Shown here in pieces: positions 32,872 to 41,154 of a stretch of 64,000 nt of DNA. The first letter of the stretch is position 1. Each line of letters opens with the position of its first letter. This DNA is from Myxococcales bacterium (lineage in GTDB: Bacteria; Myxococcota_A; UBA9042): positions 90,149 to 154,148 of the forward strand of contig CANLIC010000008.1 of the NCBI GenBank assembly GCA_947491025.1. Reading direction: 5' to 3'. The notes under the pieces were generated by a model. The model had not been told where the DNA came from, ran no database searches, and saw only the letters and a list, made by a program, of their open reading frames with translations. A program made the position numbers and the translations under genes.

Positions 32872-33436
32872 GAGCGATGATCGCGGGCGTCCGGCCAGTG
32901 GTCAGCCGTGGGCCTAGCCCGGCAGCGGCCCCATGGGTCTCCGTGGCCGCGTCCGCAGTGTCCAGTTGAGGCGATCTCTGGGCCGACCACAGCTACCGCG
33001 ACAACCCGGTGCGGCGACCGAGCGGGCGAGTAGGACGGGGCTGGCACGGCAGTGGAGGGCGCGGGCCGAAACAGCGGACGCGACGGCGAAAGCGCGACTG
33101 CGTTGGCGCGACAGCGAAGGGGGCGACGCCAAGGGCGCCGGGAGCGCGAGCACAGGCCGCTGTCGACGCAGGTGCAGCGTCAGCTGGCCATCGCTGCGCC
33201 CTTGGTGGCAGCGGTGACGGCGCGGGCCAAGGCGCATGCCCGGAGGTGCCTGATCCCGGCGTGAAGCCAGTCGACAGTTGACCCCCACCCCGCCCACCCC
33301 TAGACTTTCGGCCCCCGTCCGCCGGTGATCTGAAGGTGGCGGGGCGGCACCACAGGCGGCGCCGTGGCTGAGCGCGGCGAGGCTGGCAAGTCAGCGTCCG
33401 TCAGAGGCCGCCACCGCGGCTGGTGCAGGAGCACAG
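32872..33436. other. 565-bp spacer without a gene; holds the promoter of the downstream operon
   Basis: No frame here has a ribosome site plus plausible protein composition; translations are Arg/Gly/Ala-rich shadows. The last 160 bp contain the promoter at 33278-33306 and a GC-rich leader of about 125 nt (33313-33436) with possible pairing of CCGCC (33319-33325 area) with GGCGG (33339-33347 area). I recognise no riboswitch or small RNA family. Confidence 0.5.
33278..33306 (+). promoter_or_regulatory. Sigma-70-type promoter for the UDP-sugar dehydrogenase operon
   Basis: TTGACC (33278-33283) and TAGACT (33301-33306) with a 17-nt spacer. The leader to ATG 33437 is about 125 nt. Confidence 0.6.
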
Positions 33437-34738
33437 ATGTCATTGAAGCAACGGATCGAGAGCGGCGAAGCCCGGGTGGCCGTCATCGGCCTCGGCTACG
33501 TCGGCCTGCCGCTGGCGGTTCGCATCGCCGAGACCGGGATGCGCGTCGACGGCATCGACGTCAACGTCGGTCGAGTCGCCCGCATCAACGCCGGCGTCAG
33601 CGAGATCGGCGACGTGCCGTCGTCGGCGCTGGCGCCGCTGGTGGCGGCCGGCATGTTGCGGGCGCACACCGACTTCGCGGTCGTCTCCGAGGTCGACGCC
33701 GCGATCATCTGCGTGCCGACGCCGCTCAACAAGACCCGTGACCCTGACGTCGGCTACATCGTCCGCGCGGCCGAGCAGATCGGCGCTCACATGCGCGCCG
33801 GCCAGCTCTTCGTGCTGGAGTCCACGACCTATCCGGGCTTCACCCGCGAGGTGCTGGCGCCGATGTTCGAGACGGCGTCCAACCTCAAGGCCGGTAGGGA
33901 CTTCGACGTCGCCTTCTCGCCCGAGCGCATCGATCCCGGCAACGACCGCTACGGCGTGCGCAACACCACCAAGATCGTCGGCGCGATGACGCCGGACGGC
34001 AACGAGGCCGTGGTGGCGCTGTACGGCCGCTTCATCGACAAAGTGCAGGCGGTGAGCAGCCCGGACGCTGCCGAGATGGTGAAGCTGCTCGAGAACACCT
34101 TCCGGGCCGTGAACATCGGCCTCGTCAATGAGCTGGCGGTGATGTGCCGGCGCCTTGACCTAGACGTCTGGGAGATCATCGACGCGGCGGCGACCAAGCC
34201 CTTTGGTTTCATGCCTTTCTACCCCGGACCAGGCCTCGGCGGGCACTGCATCCCCATCGACCCGCTCTACCTGAGCTGGAAGATGCGTGCCCTGAACTAT
34301 CAGGCGCGCTTTATCGAGCTCGCCGACGCCATCAACACCGGGATGCCGACCCACGTCGTGCGGGTGGTCCAGGACGCCCTGAACGATCAGGGCAAAGCGA
34401 TGCGCGGCGCCAAGGTGCTGGTGCTGGGCGTCGCCTACAAGGCCGACATCGACGATTTCCGCGAGTCGCCGGCGATCCCCATCTTGAACCAGCTGGTTCA
34501 GAAGGGCGCCGCCGTCGATTTCTACGACCCGCACGTCGCGCGCTTCGTCGAAGAGGGCCACGAGCACGTCGGCATCGAGGACCTCAGCCAGCTCGGCTCG
34601 TACGACGCGGTGGTGATCATCACCAACCACAAGGCGTTCGACTGCCAGGACATTGTCGACCGCGCCCAGTTGGTCATCGACACCCGCAACGCCACCAAGA
34701 AGGTGACGCGCGGCCGTGACAAGATCGTCAAGCTCTAG
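33437..34738 (+). CDS. UDP-sugar 6-dehydrogenase (UDP-GlcNAc/ManNAc type, WbpA-like)
   Basis: A 433-residue NAD-dependent enzyme oxidising the C6 hydroxyl of a UDP-sugar to the uronate. The NAD-binding motif is VIGLGYVGLP (residues 16-25), the TEST-like stretch reads LESTTYPG (127-134), the FSPERIDPG signature (160-168) is that of the UDP-GlcNAc/ManNAc dehydrogenase branch, and the catalytic Cys271 sits in GPGLGGHCIPIDP. The VLGVAYKADIDDFRESP motif marks the C-terminal UDP-binding domain. It forms an operon with the overlapping membrane gene downstream. With the 4-epimerase at 17.9 kb it could make UDP-hexosaminuronic acids for capsule or O-antigen, though the two genes are 15 kb apart. Confidence 0.93.
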   Translation: MSLKQRIESGEARVAVIGLGYVGLPLAVRIAETGMRVDGIDVNVGRVARINAGVSEIGDVPSSALAPLVAAGMLRAHTDFAVVSEVDAAIICVPTPLNKTRDPDVGYIVRAAEQIGAHMRAGQLFVLESTTYPGFTREVLAPMFETASNLKAGRDFDVAFSPERIDPGNDRYGVRNTTKIVGAMTPDGNEAVVALYGRFIDKVQAVSSPDAAEMVKLLENTFRAVNIGLVNELAVMCRRLDLDVWEIIDAAATKPFGFMPFYPGPGLGGHCIPIDPLYLSWKMRALNYQARFIELADAINTGMPTHVVRVVQDALNDQGKAMRGAKVLVLGVAYKADIDDFRESPAIPILNQLVQKGAAVDFYDPHVARFVEEGHEHVGIEDLSQLGSYDAVVIITNHKAFDCQDIVDRAQLVIDTRNATKKVTRGRDKIVKL

Positions 34739-35876
34739 CCGCGGCAGCTCTGCGGCTCGCAAGCGCGCGGGTGGCGCTGGGCGCCCGGGCCCGGCCGCTG
34801 CCGTTCCGCGTCCGGTCCAGCGCTCCGAAGCGCTGCTGCGCTGGACGATCGGCCTCGCCGTCGGCGCCGCTTTTACCTGGCTGGCAGCGCGCAGCTGGCC
34901 CCTGGACGCCGTGGTCGGCGGCTCGCTGACGCTCGAGGCGACGGCCCTGGGCCCCGCGCTGGTCATGCGCAGCGCGGGCGGACCGGTGTCGTGGTCGGCG
35001 TCGCTGTTGCACTTACTCGGCTACTTTCTGGTGCAGTTCGTCATCCACGCTTTTCGGGTCGTGCGCTGGCAGCCCCTGGTCCGGCCTTTCGCCAAGGTCC
35101 CGCTGGCCATCCTGAACCGCGACGGCGCCATCGGCTTCATGGGCGTGTTTCTGCTGCCGTTGCGGCTGGGCGAGTTGGTGCGGCCGGTGCTGCTGGCGCG
35201 CGACGCCGGCATTCCGTTCGGCACGGGCCTGTCGCAGATCGCGGTCGAGCGCATCGCCGATGGCCTGGTGGTGACGCTGTTGTTCTTCGCGGTACTGGTG
35301 CAGGTCCCAGCGGCAGCGCTGGAGCGAGCGCCCGAAGTCCAGGTGGGGGCCTATGCGGCGCTGCTGGTCTTCGCCGGCGCGACGGTAGCGCTCTGCCTGA
35401 CGGCTTTCGCCCGGGGCCTGACCATCCGCTTGATCGATCGCACCTTCGGCCGCCTGTCCGGCAAGCTCGGCCAGCGTCTGGTCGGCCTGCTGACCGCCTT
35501 CGTCGACGGCCTGCGCCTGCTCGGCAGTCCCCTTGCGGTGCTCGGCTTCTTGGGGCTGACCGCGGGTTACTGGCTGGTCAATGGCGCTGGCTATTGGCTG
35601 CTCGGGCTCGGCTTCGGCCTCCAACTTTCGCTGGTCGGCGCCTACGCCATGATGTGCACCCTCGTCATCGGCATGATGATCCCGAACTCGCCGGGCAACG
35701 TCGGCAGCTTCTGGTACTTCGTCTTGCTACCGGCGGGGCTCTTTGGCGTGGACGGTGGCTCACCGCGGGCCGTGGTCTTCGCCCTCGCGCTGTGGGCCAT
35801 CCAGCTGCTGCAGGTGACGCTCTTTGGCCTCTGGGGCCTGTGGGCGCGCGGACGCTGGCTTGCACGCGGCGGTTAG
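34716..35876 (+). CDS. UPF0104-type integral membrane protein (lysylphosphatidylglycerol synthase TM-like)
   Basis: A 386-residue polytopic inner-membrane protein starting at GTG 34716, which overlaps the upstream gene by 23 bp. After a ~40-residue basic/Pro-rich cytoplasmic tail there are about eight hydrophobic helices. The family signature appears as GFMGVFLLPLRLGELVRP followed by ERIADG and, near the end, MMIPNSPGNVGSFWYF. Proteins of this family lack a known enzyme motif; many sit in polysaccharide clusters and are thought to move lipid-linked substrates. The overlap with a UDP-sugar dehydrogenase supports an envelope-glycan role. Its last four bases overlap the convergent lectin gene. 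Confidence 0.82.
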   Translation: MTRSSSSSRGSSAARKRAGGAGRPGPAAAVPRPVQRSEALLRWTIGLAVGAAFTWLAARSWPLDAVVGGSLTLEATALGPALVMRSAGGPVSWSASLLHLLGYFLVQFVIHAFRVVRWQPLVRPFAKVPLAILNRDGAIGFMGVFLLPLRLGELVRPVLLARDAGIPFGTGLSQIAVERIADGLVVTLLFFAVLVQVPAAALERAPEVQVGAYAALLVFAGATVALCLTAFARGLTIRLIDRTFGRLSGKLGQRLVGLLTAFVDGLRLLGSPLAVLGFLGLTAGYWLVNGAGYWLLGLGFGLQLSLVGAYAMMCTLVIGMMIPNSPGNVGSFWYFVLLPAGLFGVDGGSPRAVVFALALWAIQLLQVTLFGLWGLWARGRWLARGG

Positions 35877-38800
35877 CGCACGCCAATCCACATCCGGTTC
35901 TGGCCGCTGCCGATGGTGCCCTTGTTGAGGCCGGCGGCATGGCCGAAGCCGACGTTGCCGTTCTCGATGGTCGGCACGTTGTCGAAGGGCCCAAGGCCGC
36001 CGCTGATGCCGGGATCGTCGAAGGGACAGCCCTGACCGTTGTTGGCGCTCCACGCCGGGCCATAGCTCGGCTCGGGGTCGAGATCGTTGCCGCAAGTCAG
36101 CGGAGCGGCGTCGTGGTCGGCCGGGCTGAGGTAGAGCCGCGTGCTGCACAGGTTGCCGCCGACCACAAGGGTGCCGGCCGCCATGGCGTAGCCGTCGGTC
36201 TCCTTGATGTAGCAGTGGGGCCCGCCGACGGTCGCGACGACGCCGGCGAGGGAAGCCTTGCCGTCGCCGACGCCGCCATAGGCTGCCCAGACCCCAGAGG
36301 GGGCGTGGACGAAGAGGATGTCCTGCATCGAAAGCTGGTGGTAGAGCGGCGACTTGTAGTCCTTGGTCAGGGCGGCCAGACTTCCGAACGTATTGTTGTT
36401 GCTCGAGAAATAGAGGCGGTTGTTCCACGTCCAGGTCGCCTGGGCATCGTCGGACACGACGGCGATGAGCGTCCAGCCGCCGCCATGGGTCGACATCTCG
36501 CAGACGGCCTGCAGCTTGGCCACGGGGCCAGCGCCGTCAGGGTCAAGCCAGTACGTCCCCGACTTGGTCGCCGGCACGGCAGCCAACAGCGCGGCGCAAG
36601 ACAGCGCAGGCTTGGCGTCGGTGCCGAGATCGCAGACGCCCTTGCTACAGGCGCCGCCGCTGCCGCAGCTGGTGCCGTCGCTGACCGCCGTCGAGGTGCA
36701 CTTGGCGTCGCCGCCGCAGCTATCGGTGGTGCAAGGGTTGCCATCGTCGCAGCCGCCAGCGCCCTTGCAAGCGCCAGCGGCGGTGCAGGTGTCGCTGCTG
36801 GTGCAGGCGTCGCCGTCGCTGCAGGCGATCGGCAGGGAGCGCTCGCAGACGAGGCAGCCGAGGACTCCGGTCGCGCCGGCGTCGTTCCAGGTACCTGCGA
36901 CCAGCATTTGAACGGCGTCCTCGCTGTTCAGGTAGTCGTTGGGCTCATTGGGCGACCAGTTCTTGTAGCCGTAGGGGGTGCCGTCGAGCCACTTCCAGGT
37001 GCCCTCGACCTCAGCGTCGGTGAGGCCGATCCAGGGGAGGCCGCCAGGGCAGACGCCGTCCGCAACCTTGCGCACGGCGGCGTTCTCCTCGGCCGAGGCG
37101 ATGCTGGTGAGCGTACCGCCCCAACCTTGGCAGACGGCGCTGGCCTGGCTGAAGGTGGCGTTCTGCGTGAAGCCGCGGTAGCAGCGGCCGCCGAAAATCG
37201 TGCCGTCGCATGCCTTCTGCGCCACGCCGGGCGCTGGCGATGTCACGCAGCCTTTGGCGGCGTCGCAGACGTCGGTGGTGCAGACCGAGGCGTCGTCGCA
37301 GACCTTGGCCGGACCGGCGGTACAGGTCCCGGCCTTGCAGGCATCGCCCTCGGTGCAGGCGCTGCCGTCCTGGCAGGCGGCGGTGTTGGCGCTCCAGGTG
37401 CAGCCGACCTTCGGGTCGCAGGCATCGTTGGTGCAGATGTTGGCGTCGGCGCAGCCATTCTTGCCCTCGCTGATGAGCGGCTTGCCGGCGCACTTGCCGG
37501 CGTCGCAGGTGTCCTTGTCGGTGCAAGCGTCGCCGTCATCGCAGCCGAGGGTGTTGGGCTTGGCGGTGCAGCCGGTCTTGCTGTCGCAGGCGTCGTCGGT
37601 GCAGGCGTTGCCATCATTGCAGGCCTTGGCCGGCCCGGCCTTGCAGCTGGCGAGAAAGCAGGTGTCCTTCTCGGTACAGGTGTCGCCGTCGTCGCACGAG
37701 GCCGTGTTGTCCGTGGACACGCAGCCCTTGCCCTCCTTGCAGCCATCGTCGGTGCAGGCGTTGCCGTCGTCGCAGCTGTTGACGCCCTTGCCCTTGCAGT
37801 TCCCGCTGCCGCATACATCGCCGACCGTGCAGGGATCGCCGTCGTTGCAGGCCTGCTGGTTGGCGTCGTGCAAGCAGCCATTGCTCGGGCTACAGCCATC
37901 GTCGGTGCAGGGGTTCTTGTCGTCGCAGTCGGGTCCGCCGATGCCCTGGCAGGTGCCCTTGATGCAGGTGTCATTGCCGCTGCACGGGTTGCCGTCGTCG
38001 CACTTGGCGTCGACCGGGGTGTACACGCAGCCGACTCCCTTACTGCAACTGTCTGTGGTGCAAGGGTTGTTATCGACGCAGGCGGAACCGCTGCCGGCCT
38101 GACAGGCGCCGTCCTTGCAGGCGTCACCGGCTGTGCACGCGTCGTTGTCGTCGCAGGGGACCGTGTTGTTCGAGAACTTGCAGCCGGTGGCGATGCAGGT
38201 GTCCGCGGTGCAGAGCTTGCCGTCGTCGCAGAAGGCCGGCTTGGGCGTGTGCGTACAGCCTTGCTTCGGGACGCAGTCGTCCGCCGTGCAGTCGACGCCA
38301 TCGCTGCAGCTGGCCACAGGCCCAGGCGCGCACTTGCCGCCCTTGCAGGCGTCGTCAACGGTGCAGGAATCGCCGTCGCTGCAGGCGCCGAGCACGCTCT
38401 CGTGCTTGCAACCGTCGGACCCACCGGCGCCGATCGCGCCATTGCAGAGATCTGCGGTGCACGGATTGGCGTCGTCGCAGGTGCCCTCATCGATCTTGCC
38501 GTCGCAGTTGTCGTCCGCGCCGTTGCACTGCTCGACAGGCGGTTGCGCCGGCACGCACACGACTGCGGCGTCGTTGCCAGCGTCGCCAGCGTCCTGCGAC
38601 CCGGCATCGCCCGCGTCCGGCTGCCCAGCGTCGCCGGCAGCGTCTGGCTGTCCGCCGTCCGCGCTGGCGTCCTCCGCGTCAGGCGAGGGCCCACCATCCC
38701 CGGCGGTGTCGGGCTGTCCGGCATCCGCGCCGGCGTCCGCAACGTCCTGCACCGGTCCGGCGTCCTCGCCGGTGTCGGGCTGCCCGGCGTCTGCGCCTGT

Positions 38801-39301
38801 GTCTTCCGCGTCCACTGCCGGCCCTGCGTCGCCGGCCGCGTCCTCGCCATCCGCGGGCTGCACGGCGTCGTCGCCATCCGCGGGCTGCGCCGCGTCGTCG
38901 CCCGCGTCGGTCTGTCCGACGTCCTGGCTGGCGTCGTCACCGCCATCGGGCTGCGCGTCGCCGTCGCCGGCATCGGTCGTCACGGCGTCGTCGGTCGCGA
39001 CAGCGTCGTCGATCACGTCCGAAGGGCTCGTCTCGCCCACCGCGTCGCCGGCCGCGCTGTCGTCGCCCACAGCCGCGTCAGCATCGGTCTCGCCGCTGAC
39101 GGCGTCCTGCCCCGCAGCGTCCGGACCGACGTCGCCGGACACCCCGCCGTCAATACCGTCGAGGGTCTGGCCATCGCCGTTGCCGGCACCGCCCGTCAGC
39201 ACCGGCTCGCCGACGATGGCGTCGTTGCCACAGGCCACCAGCAGAACGCAGAGCGCGGCCCATGGGATGCTGCGCCTGCTGTCGAACTGATGATGGCGCA
39301 T
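35873..39301 (-). CDS. Lipoprotein with Asp-rich linker, Cys repeats, C-type lectin and fibrinogen-like domain
   Basis: A 1,142-residue protein from ATG 39301, fixed by GGAGG six bases upstream. A signal peptide ends in lipobox LVAC (Cys24). Residues ~31-248 are an Asp/Ala/Gly/Pro linker with DAGQPDTG-like repeats. A MopE-type motif CNGADDNCDGKIDEG (259-273) starts about 16 CxDxxxCTxxxxC repeats (to ~690). A C-type lectin-like domain follows (698-824) with WIGLTD, the EPN triplet (786-788) and WND (805-807), the calcium site associated with mannose-type sugars in animal lectins. After three more Cys-rich units the end (~900-1142) is a fibrinogen-like domain (YWLDPDG, CEMSTHGGGWTLIAV). It is probably a surface adhesin. 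Confidence 0.87.
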   Translation of the reverse strand: MRHHQFDSRRSIPWAALCVLLVACGNDAIVGEPVLTGGAGNGDGQTLDGIDGGVSGDVGPDAAGQDAVSGETDADAAVGDDSAAGDAVGETSPSDVIDDAVATDDAVTTDAGDGDAQPDGGDDASQDVGQTDAGDDAAQPADGDDAVQPADGEDAAGDAGPAVDAEDTGADAGQPDTGEDAGPVQDVADAGADAGQPDTAGDGGPSPDAEDASADGGQPDAAGDAGQPDAGDAGSQDAGDAGNDAAVVCVPAQPPVEQCNGADDNCDGKIDEGTCDDANPCTADLCNGAIGAGGSDGCKHESVLGACSDGDSCTVDDACKGGKCAPGPVASCSDGVDCTADDCVPKQGCTHTPKPAFCDDGKLCTADTCIATGCKFSNNTVPCDDNDACTAGDACKDGACQAGSGSACVDNNPCTTDSCSKGVGCVYTPVDAKCDDGNPCSGNDTCIKGTCQGIGGPDCDDKNPCTDDGCSPSNGCLHDANQQACNDGDPCTVGDVCGSGNCKGKGVNSCDDGNACTDDGCKEGKGCVSTDNTASCDDGDTCTEKDTCFLASCKAGPAKACNDGNACTDDACDSKTGCTAKPNTLGCDDGDACTDKDTCDAGKCAGKPLISEGKNGCADANICTNDACDPKVGCTWSANTAACQDGSACTEGDACKAGTCTAGPAKVCDDASVCTTDVCDAAKGCVTSPAPGVAQKACDGTIFGGRCYRGFTQNATFSQASAVCQGWGGTLTSIASAEENAAVRKVADGVCPGGLPWIGLTDAEVEGTWKWLDGTPYGYKNWSPNEPNDYLNSEDAVQMLVAGTWNDAGATGVLGCLVCERSLPIACSDGDACTSSDTCTAAGACKGAGGCDDGNPCTTDSCGGDAKCTSTAVSDGTSCGSGGACSKGVCDLGTDAKPALSCAALLAAVPATKSGTYWLDPDGAGPVAKLQAVCEMSTHGGGWTLIAVVSDDAQATWTWNNRLYFSSNNNTFGSLAALTKDYKSPLYHQLSMQDILFVHAPSGVWAAYGGVGDGKASLAGVVATVGGPHCYIKETDGYAMAAGTLVVGGNLCSTRLYLSPADHDAAPLTCGNDLDPEPSYGPAWSANNGQGCPFDDPGISGGLGPFDNVPTIENGNVGFGHAAGLNKGTIGSGQNRMWIGVR

Positions 39302-39307
39302 GGCAAA

Positions 39308-39312
39308 CCTCC
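39308..39312 (-). promoter_or_regulatory. GGAGG ribosome site for the lectin lipoprotein
   Basis: GGAGG on the minus strand lies six bases before ATG 39301 and decides this start over an in-frame ATG 30 codons upstream. Confidence 0.7.
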
Positions 39313-39330
39313 GGCCGCGAGGCCACTGAG

Positions 39331-39336
39331 ATTTTA
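39331..39336 (-). promoter_or_regulatory. -10 element upstream of the lectin lipoprotein
   Basis: TAAAAT on the minus strand (five of six to TATAAT) stands out in GC-rich DNA 30 bp before the start codon. The matching -35 position reads TTTTCG, a weak match, so an activator may be needed. Confidence 0.45.
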
Positions 39337-39503
39337 GCCCATCCCGGGCGGCGCGAAAAGGGCGCATCCGCACGCGGGGCCGGCACCTCACGCGAATTCA
39401 CAGCGCAACCAGCCGACCCCACCGGGACGCGATCGGGCTCGGGGCTGGGCAACGAATGCGAGGCGCACGTCTGTCAGCGGGTGCGCGCCGACAGCGGCTG
39501 CGT

Positions 39504-40556
39504 TCACGGCGTGCGACGGCCGGCGAGCAGCCACTTGAGCGCCGCGTCGCGGAAGGCGTCATTGATCCCGGGGATGTGCTTGGAGCCCTTCATCGTCCAG
39601 AGGCCGACTTCGACGCCCTGGGCACACGTCTTCCAGCGCTGCTCCGCCGTCTCGGCGCCGGTGACCGCGCTGTCGTAGTCGAAGGGGCCGCCGGCGAGAG
39701 GCTCGCCCTCGCAGGCGTTGAGGTCGCGCCAGCGCTGGACGGCCTGCTGCGCCGAGGGAAAAAGCGCCCCGCCGTCATAACCGATGGTCGCGTCGTTGGT
39801 GCCATGGATTTGCAGCACGTGGACGGGCCGCGACGGGGTGCAGAGCGATGCCTTGCCGACCACGGCGCCGGCGAGGCTGGTGATGCCGGTCACGACATCG
39901 CTGGCTTCACAGGCCATGCGGTAGGCCATGAAGCCACCGTTGGAGTGGCCGAAGAGGTAGACCCGCTCAGGGTCGACGGCAAACGACTTGACGGCGGCGT
40001 CGATCAACCCGCGCAGGTACGAGACGTCGTCGATTTTCTGACCGTAGAAGTCACAACAGGCGTCGGTTGCGTTCCAGAACTGGTTGTTGTTAGGCGCCAT
40101 GGTCCCCTCGGGGACGACGAGCACGAAGCCTTGGCTGTCGACGCGCGCTGAGAACCCGAGGTAGGCGTCCTGGACGCCGCCAGACGCGCTGTAGCCGTGC
40201 AGCAGGATGACCAGCGGATAGCGCGTACAGCCGTCCCAGGCCTTTGGCAGAAAAACCGGCGCAGGCCGCGCGCCTCCGAGCTCCTGCGGCGCCGACGCGC
40301 GGGGGCTTGGCGTACAGGCCGGGGCCGCGTCCGAAGTGGCGGCATCAGCGTCGGCAGAGGCCGTGTCGCCCTCGACCGCGTCGCCTTGCGCGGAGTCGTT
40401 GGCTGCGTCGTCATTGGCGGCAGCGTCAGCCTCGGCGTTCTGGTCCGTGGCGGCGGCGTCGGTCACGGCGACAGCGCCGGCGCCAGCGCCGGTCCCGCAG
40501 CCAAGGCCGGGAACCAGGATCGCACCGACCAGCACCCACACGCGCAAGGTACCCAT
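39504..40556 (-). CDS. Secreted PHB-depolymerase/feruloyl-esterase-like lipoprotein
   Basis: A 350-residue alpha/beta hydrolase starting at the second of two adjacent ATGs (40556), which has GGAGG five bases upstream. Lipobox GLGC (Cys20) is followed by an acidic Ala/Asp linker to ~80. The catalytic domain shows the oxyanion-hole motif LLHGYS (118-123), the NATDACCDF stretch typical of LpqC/PHB depolymerase relatives, nucleophile Ser205 in GHSNGG, a VHVLQIHGTNDATIGY Asp region and the terminal His in KGSKHIPG. Family members cleave esters such as polyhydroxybutyrate or feruloyl groups; the substrate here is unknown. A lipid-anchored, surface-exposed esterase fits the neighbouring lectin lipoprotein. 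Confidence 0.83.
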   Translation of the reverse strand: MGTLRVWVLVGAILVPGLGCGTGAGAGAVAVTDAAATDQNAEADAAANDDAANDSAQGDAVEGDTASADADAATSDAAPACTPSPRASAPQELGGARPAPVFLPKAWDGCTRYPLVILLHGYSASGGVQDAYLGFSARVDSQGFVLVVPEGTMAPNNNQFWNATDACCDFYGQKIDDVSYLRGLIDAAVKSFAVDPERVYLFGHSNGGFMAYRMACEASDVVTGITSLAGAVVGKASLCTPSRPVHVLQIHGTNDATIGYDGGALFPSAQQAVQRWRDLNACEGEPLAGGPFDYDSAVTGAETAEQRWKTCAQGVEVGLWTMKGSKHIPGINDAFRDAALKWLLAGRRTP

Positions 40557-40701
40557 CATCGCCTCCGCGCCGCCGAGTCGCGACGAGCTGCTCTCAACGC
40601 CTGGCTCGCCCGATGGCGACGGACGCTCACCCGCGGCGCAGTCTACGCTGATCCTCGCCTCCCGACGATTGCGGCGGAGGGCACTGCCCCGGCCGCAACG
40701 A

Positions 40702-41154
40702 TCACCAGCCCCGGGCCTTGCGCATTCGCTGCAGGTAGGCTTGTACCCCGGCCTCGATCTCCTTGCGGACAAACGACTCCGCCACCGTCGCCAGCAGGCG
40801 GGGCACCGGGACCTCGGTCTCGATGGTCTGCTGGTAGTCGATCTGGGTGCCGCCGGGCGCCTCTACGAAGCGGGCCTCGCCGCTGCTCCATAGGTTCTGA
40901 CTCTCGATGGTGCTCCAGCGCAGCGACCCGGGCGTCCGCTGGTAGCGCACGGTGTACACGGCCTGGTAGCGCACGCCGCGAAACCCCTTCTCCTGCAGCG
41001 TCAGCTGTATGGTGTCGGGATCCAGAACGTCCGCGCGCTCGATTGGCCCGTAGTTGCGGATGATTTGGTCCAAGTCGCCGAAGTGAAGGGCGGCGACGGC
41101 CGGAGAGACCGGAACGGTGAAGCGTTCGCGGTGGCTGCCCGTGAAGCGAGTCAT
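40702..41154 (-). CDS. SRPBCC-fold (START-like) lipid-binding protein
   Basis: A 150-residue protein from ATG 41154, with AGGAGG just upstream and a four-base ATGA overlap with the acyltransferase stop. The alternating beta pattern (RERFTVPVSPAVAALHFGD, TLQEKGFRGVRYQAVYTVRY, GGTQIDYQQTIETEVPVP) and the final long helix (LLATVAESFVRKEIEAGVQAYL) match polyketide-cyclase-like SRPBCC proteins, which bind hydrophobic ligands in a cavity. Tight coupling to a lysophospholipid-type acyltransferase suggests lipid handling. No catalytic residue can be named. Confidence 0.75.
   Translation of the reverse strand: MTRFTGSHRERFTVPVSPAVAALHFGDLDQIIRNYGPIERADVLDPDTIQLTLQEKGFRGVRYQAVYTVRYQRTPGSLRWSTIESQNLWSSGEARFVEAPGGTQIDYQQTIETEVPVPRLLATVAESFVRKEIEAGVQAYLQRMRKARGW

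Noticed and set aside
34991..39337. A very long open frame on the plus strand, 1,448 codons, antisense to the lectin lipoprotein and the end of the UPF0104 gene
   Set aside because: It is a codon-bias shadow of GC-rich genes. The opposite strand carries a signal peptide, Cys repeats and two recognisable domains.
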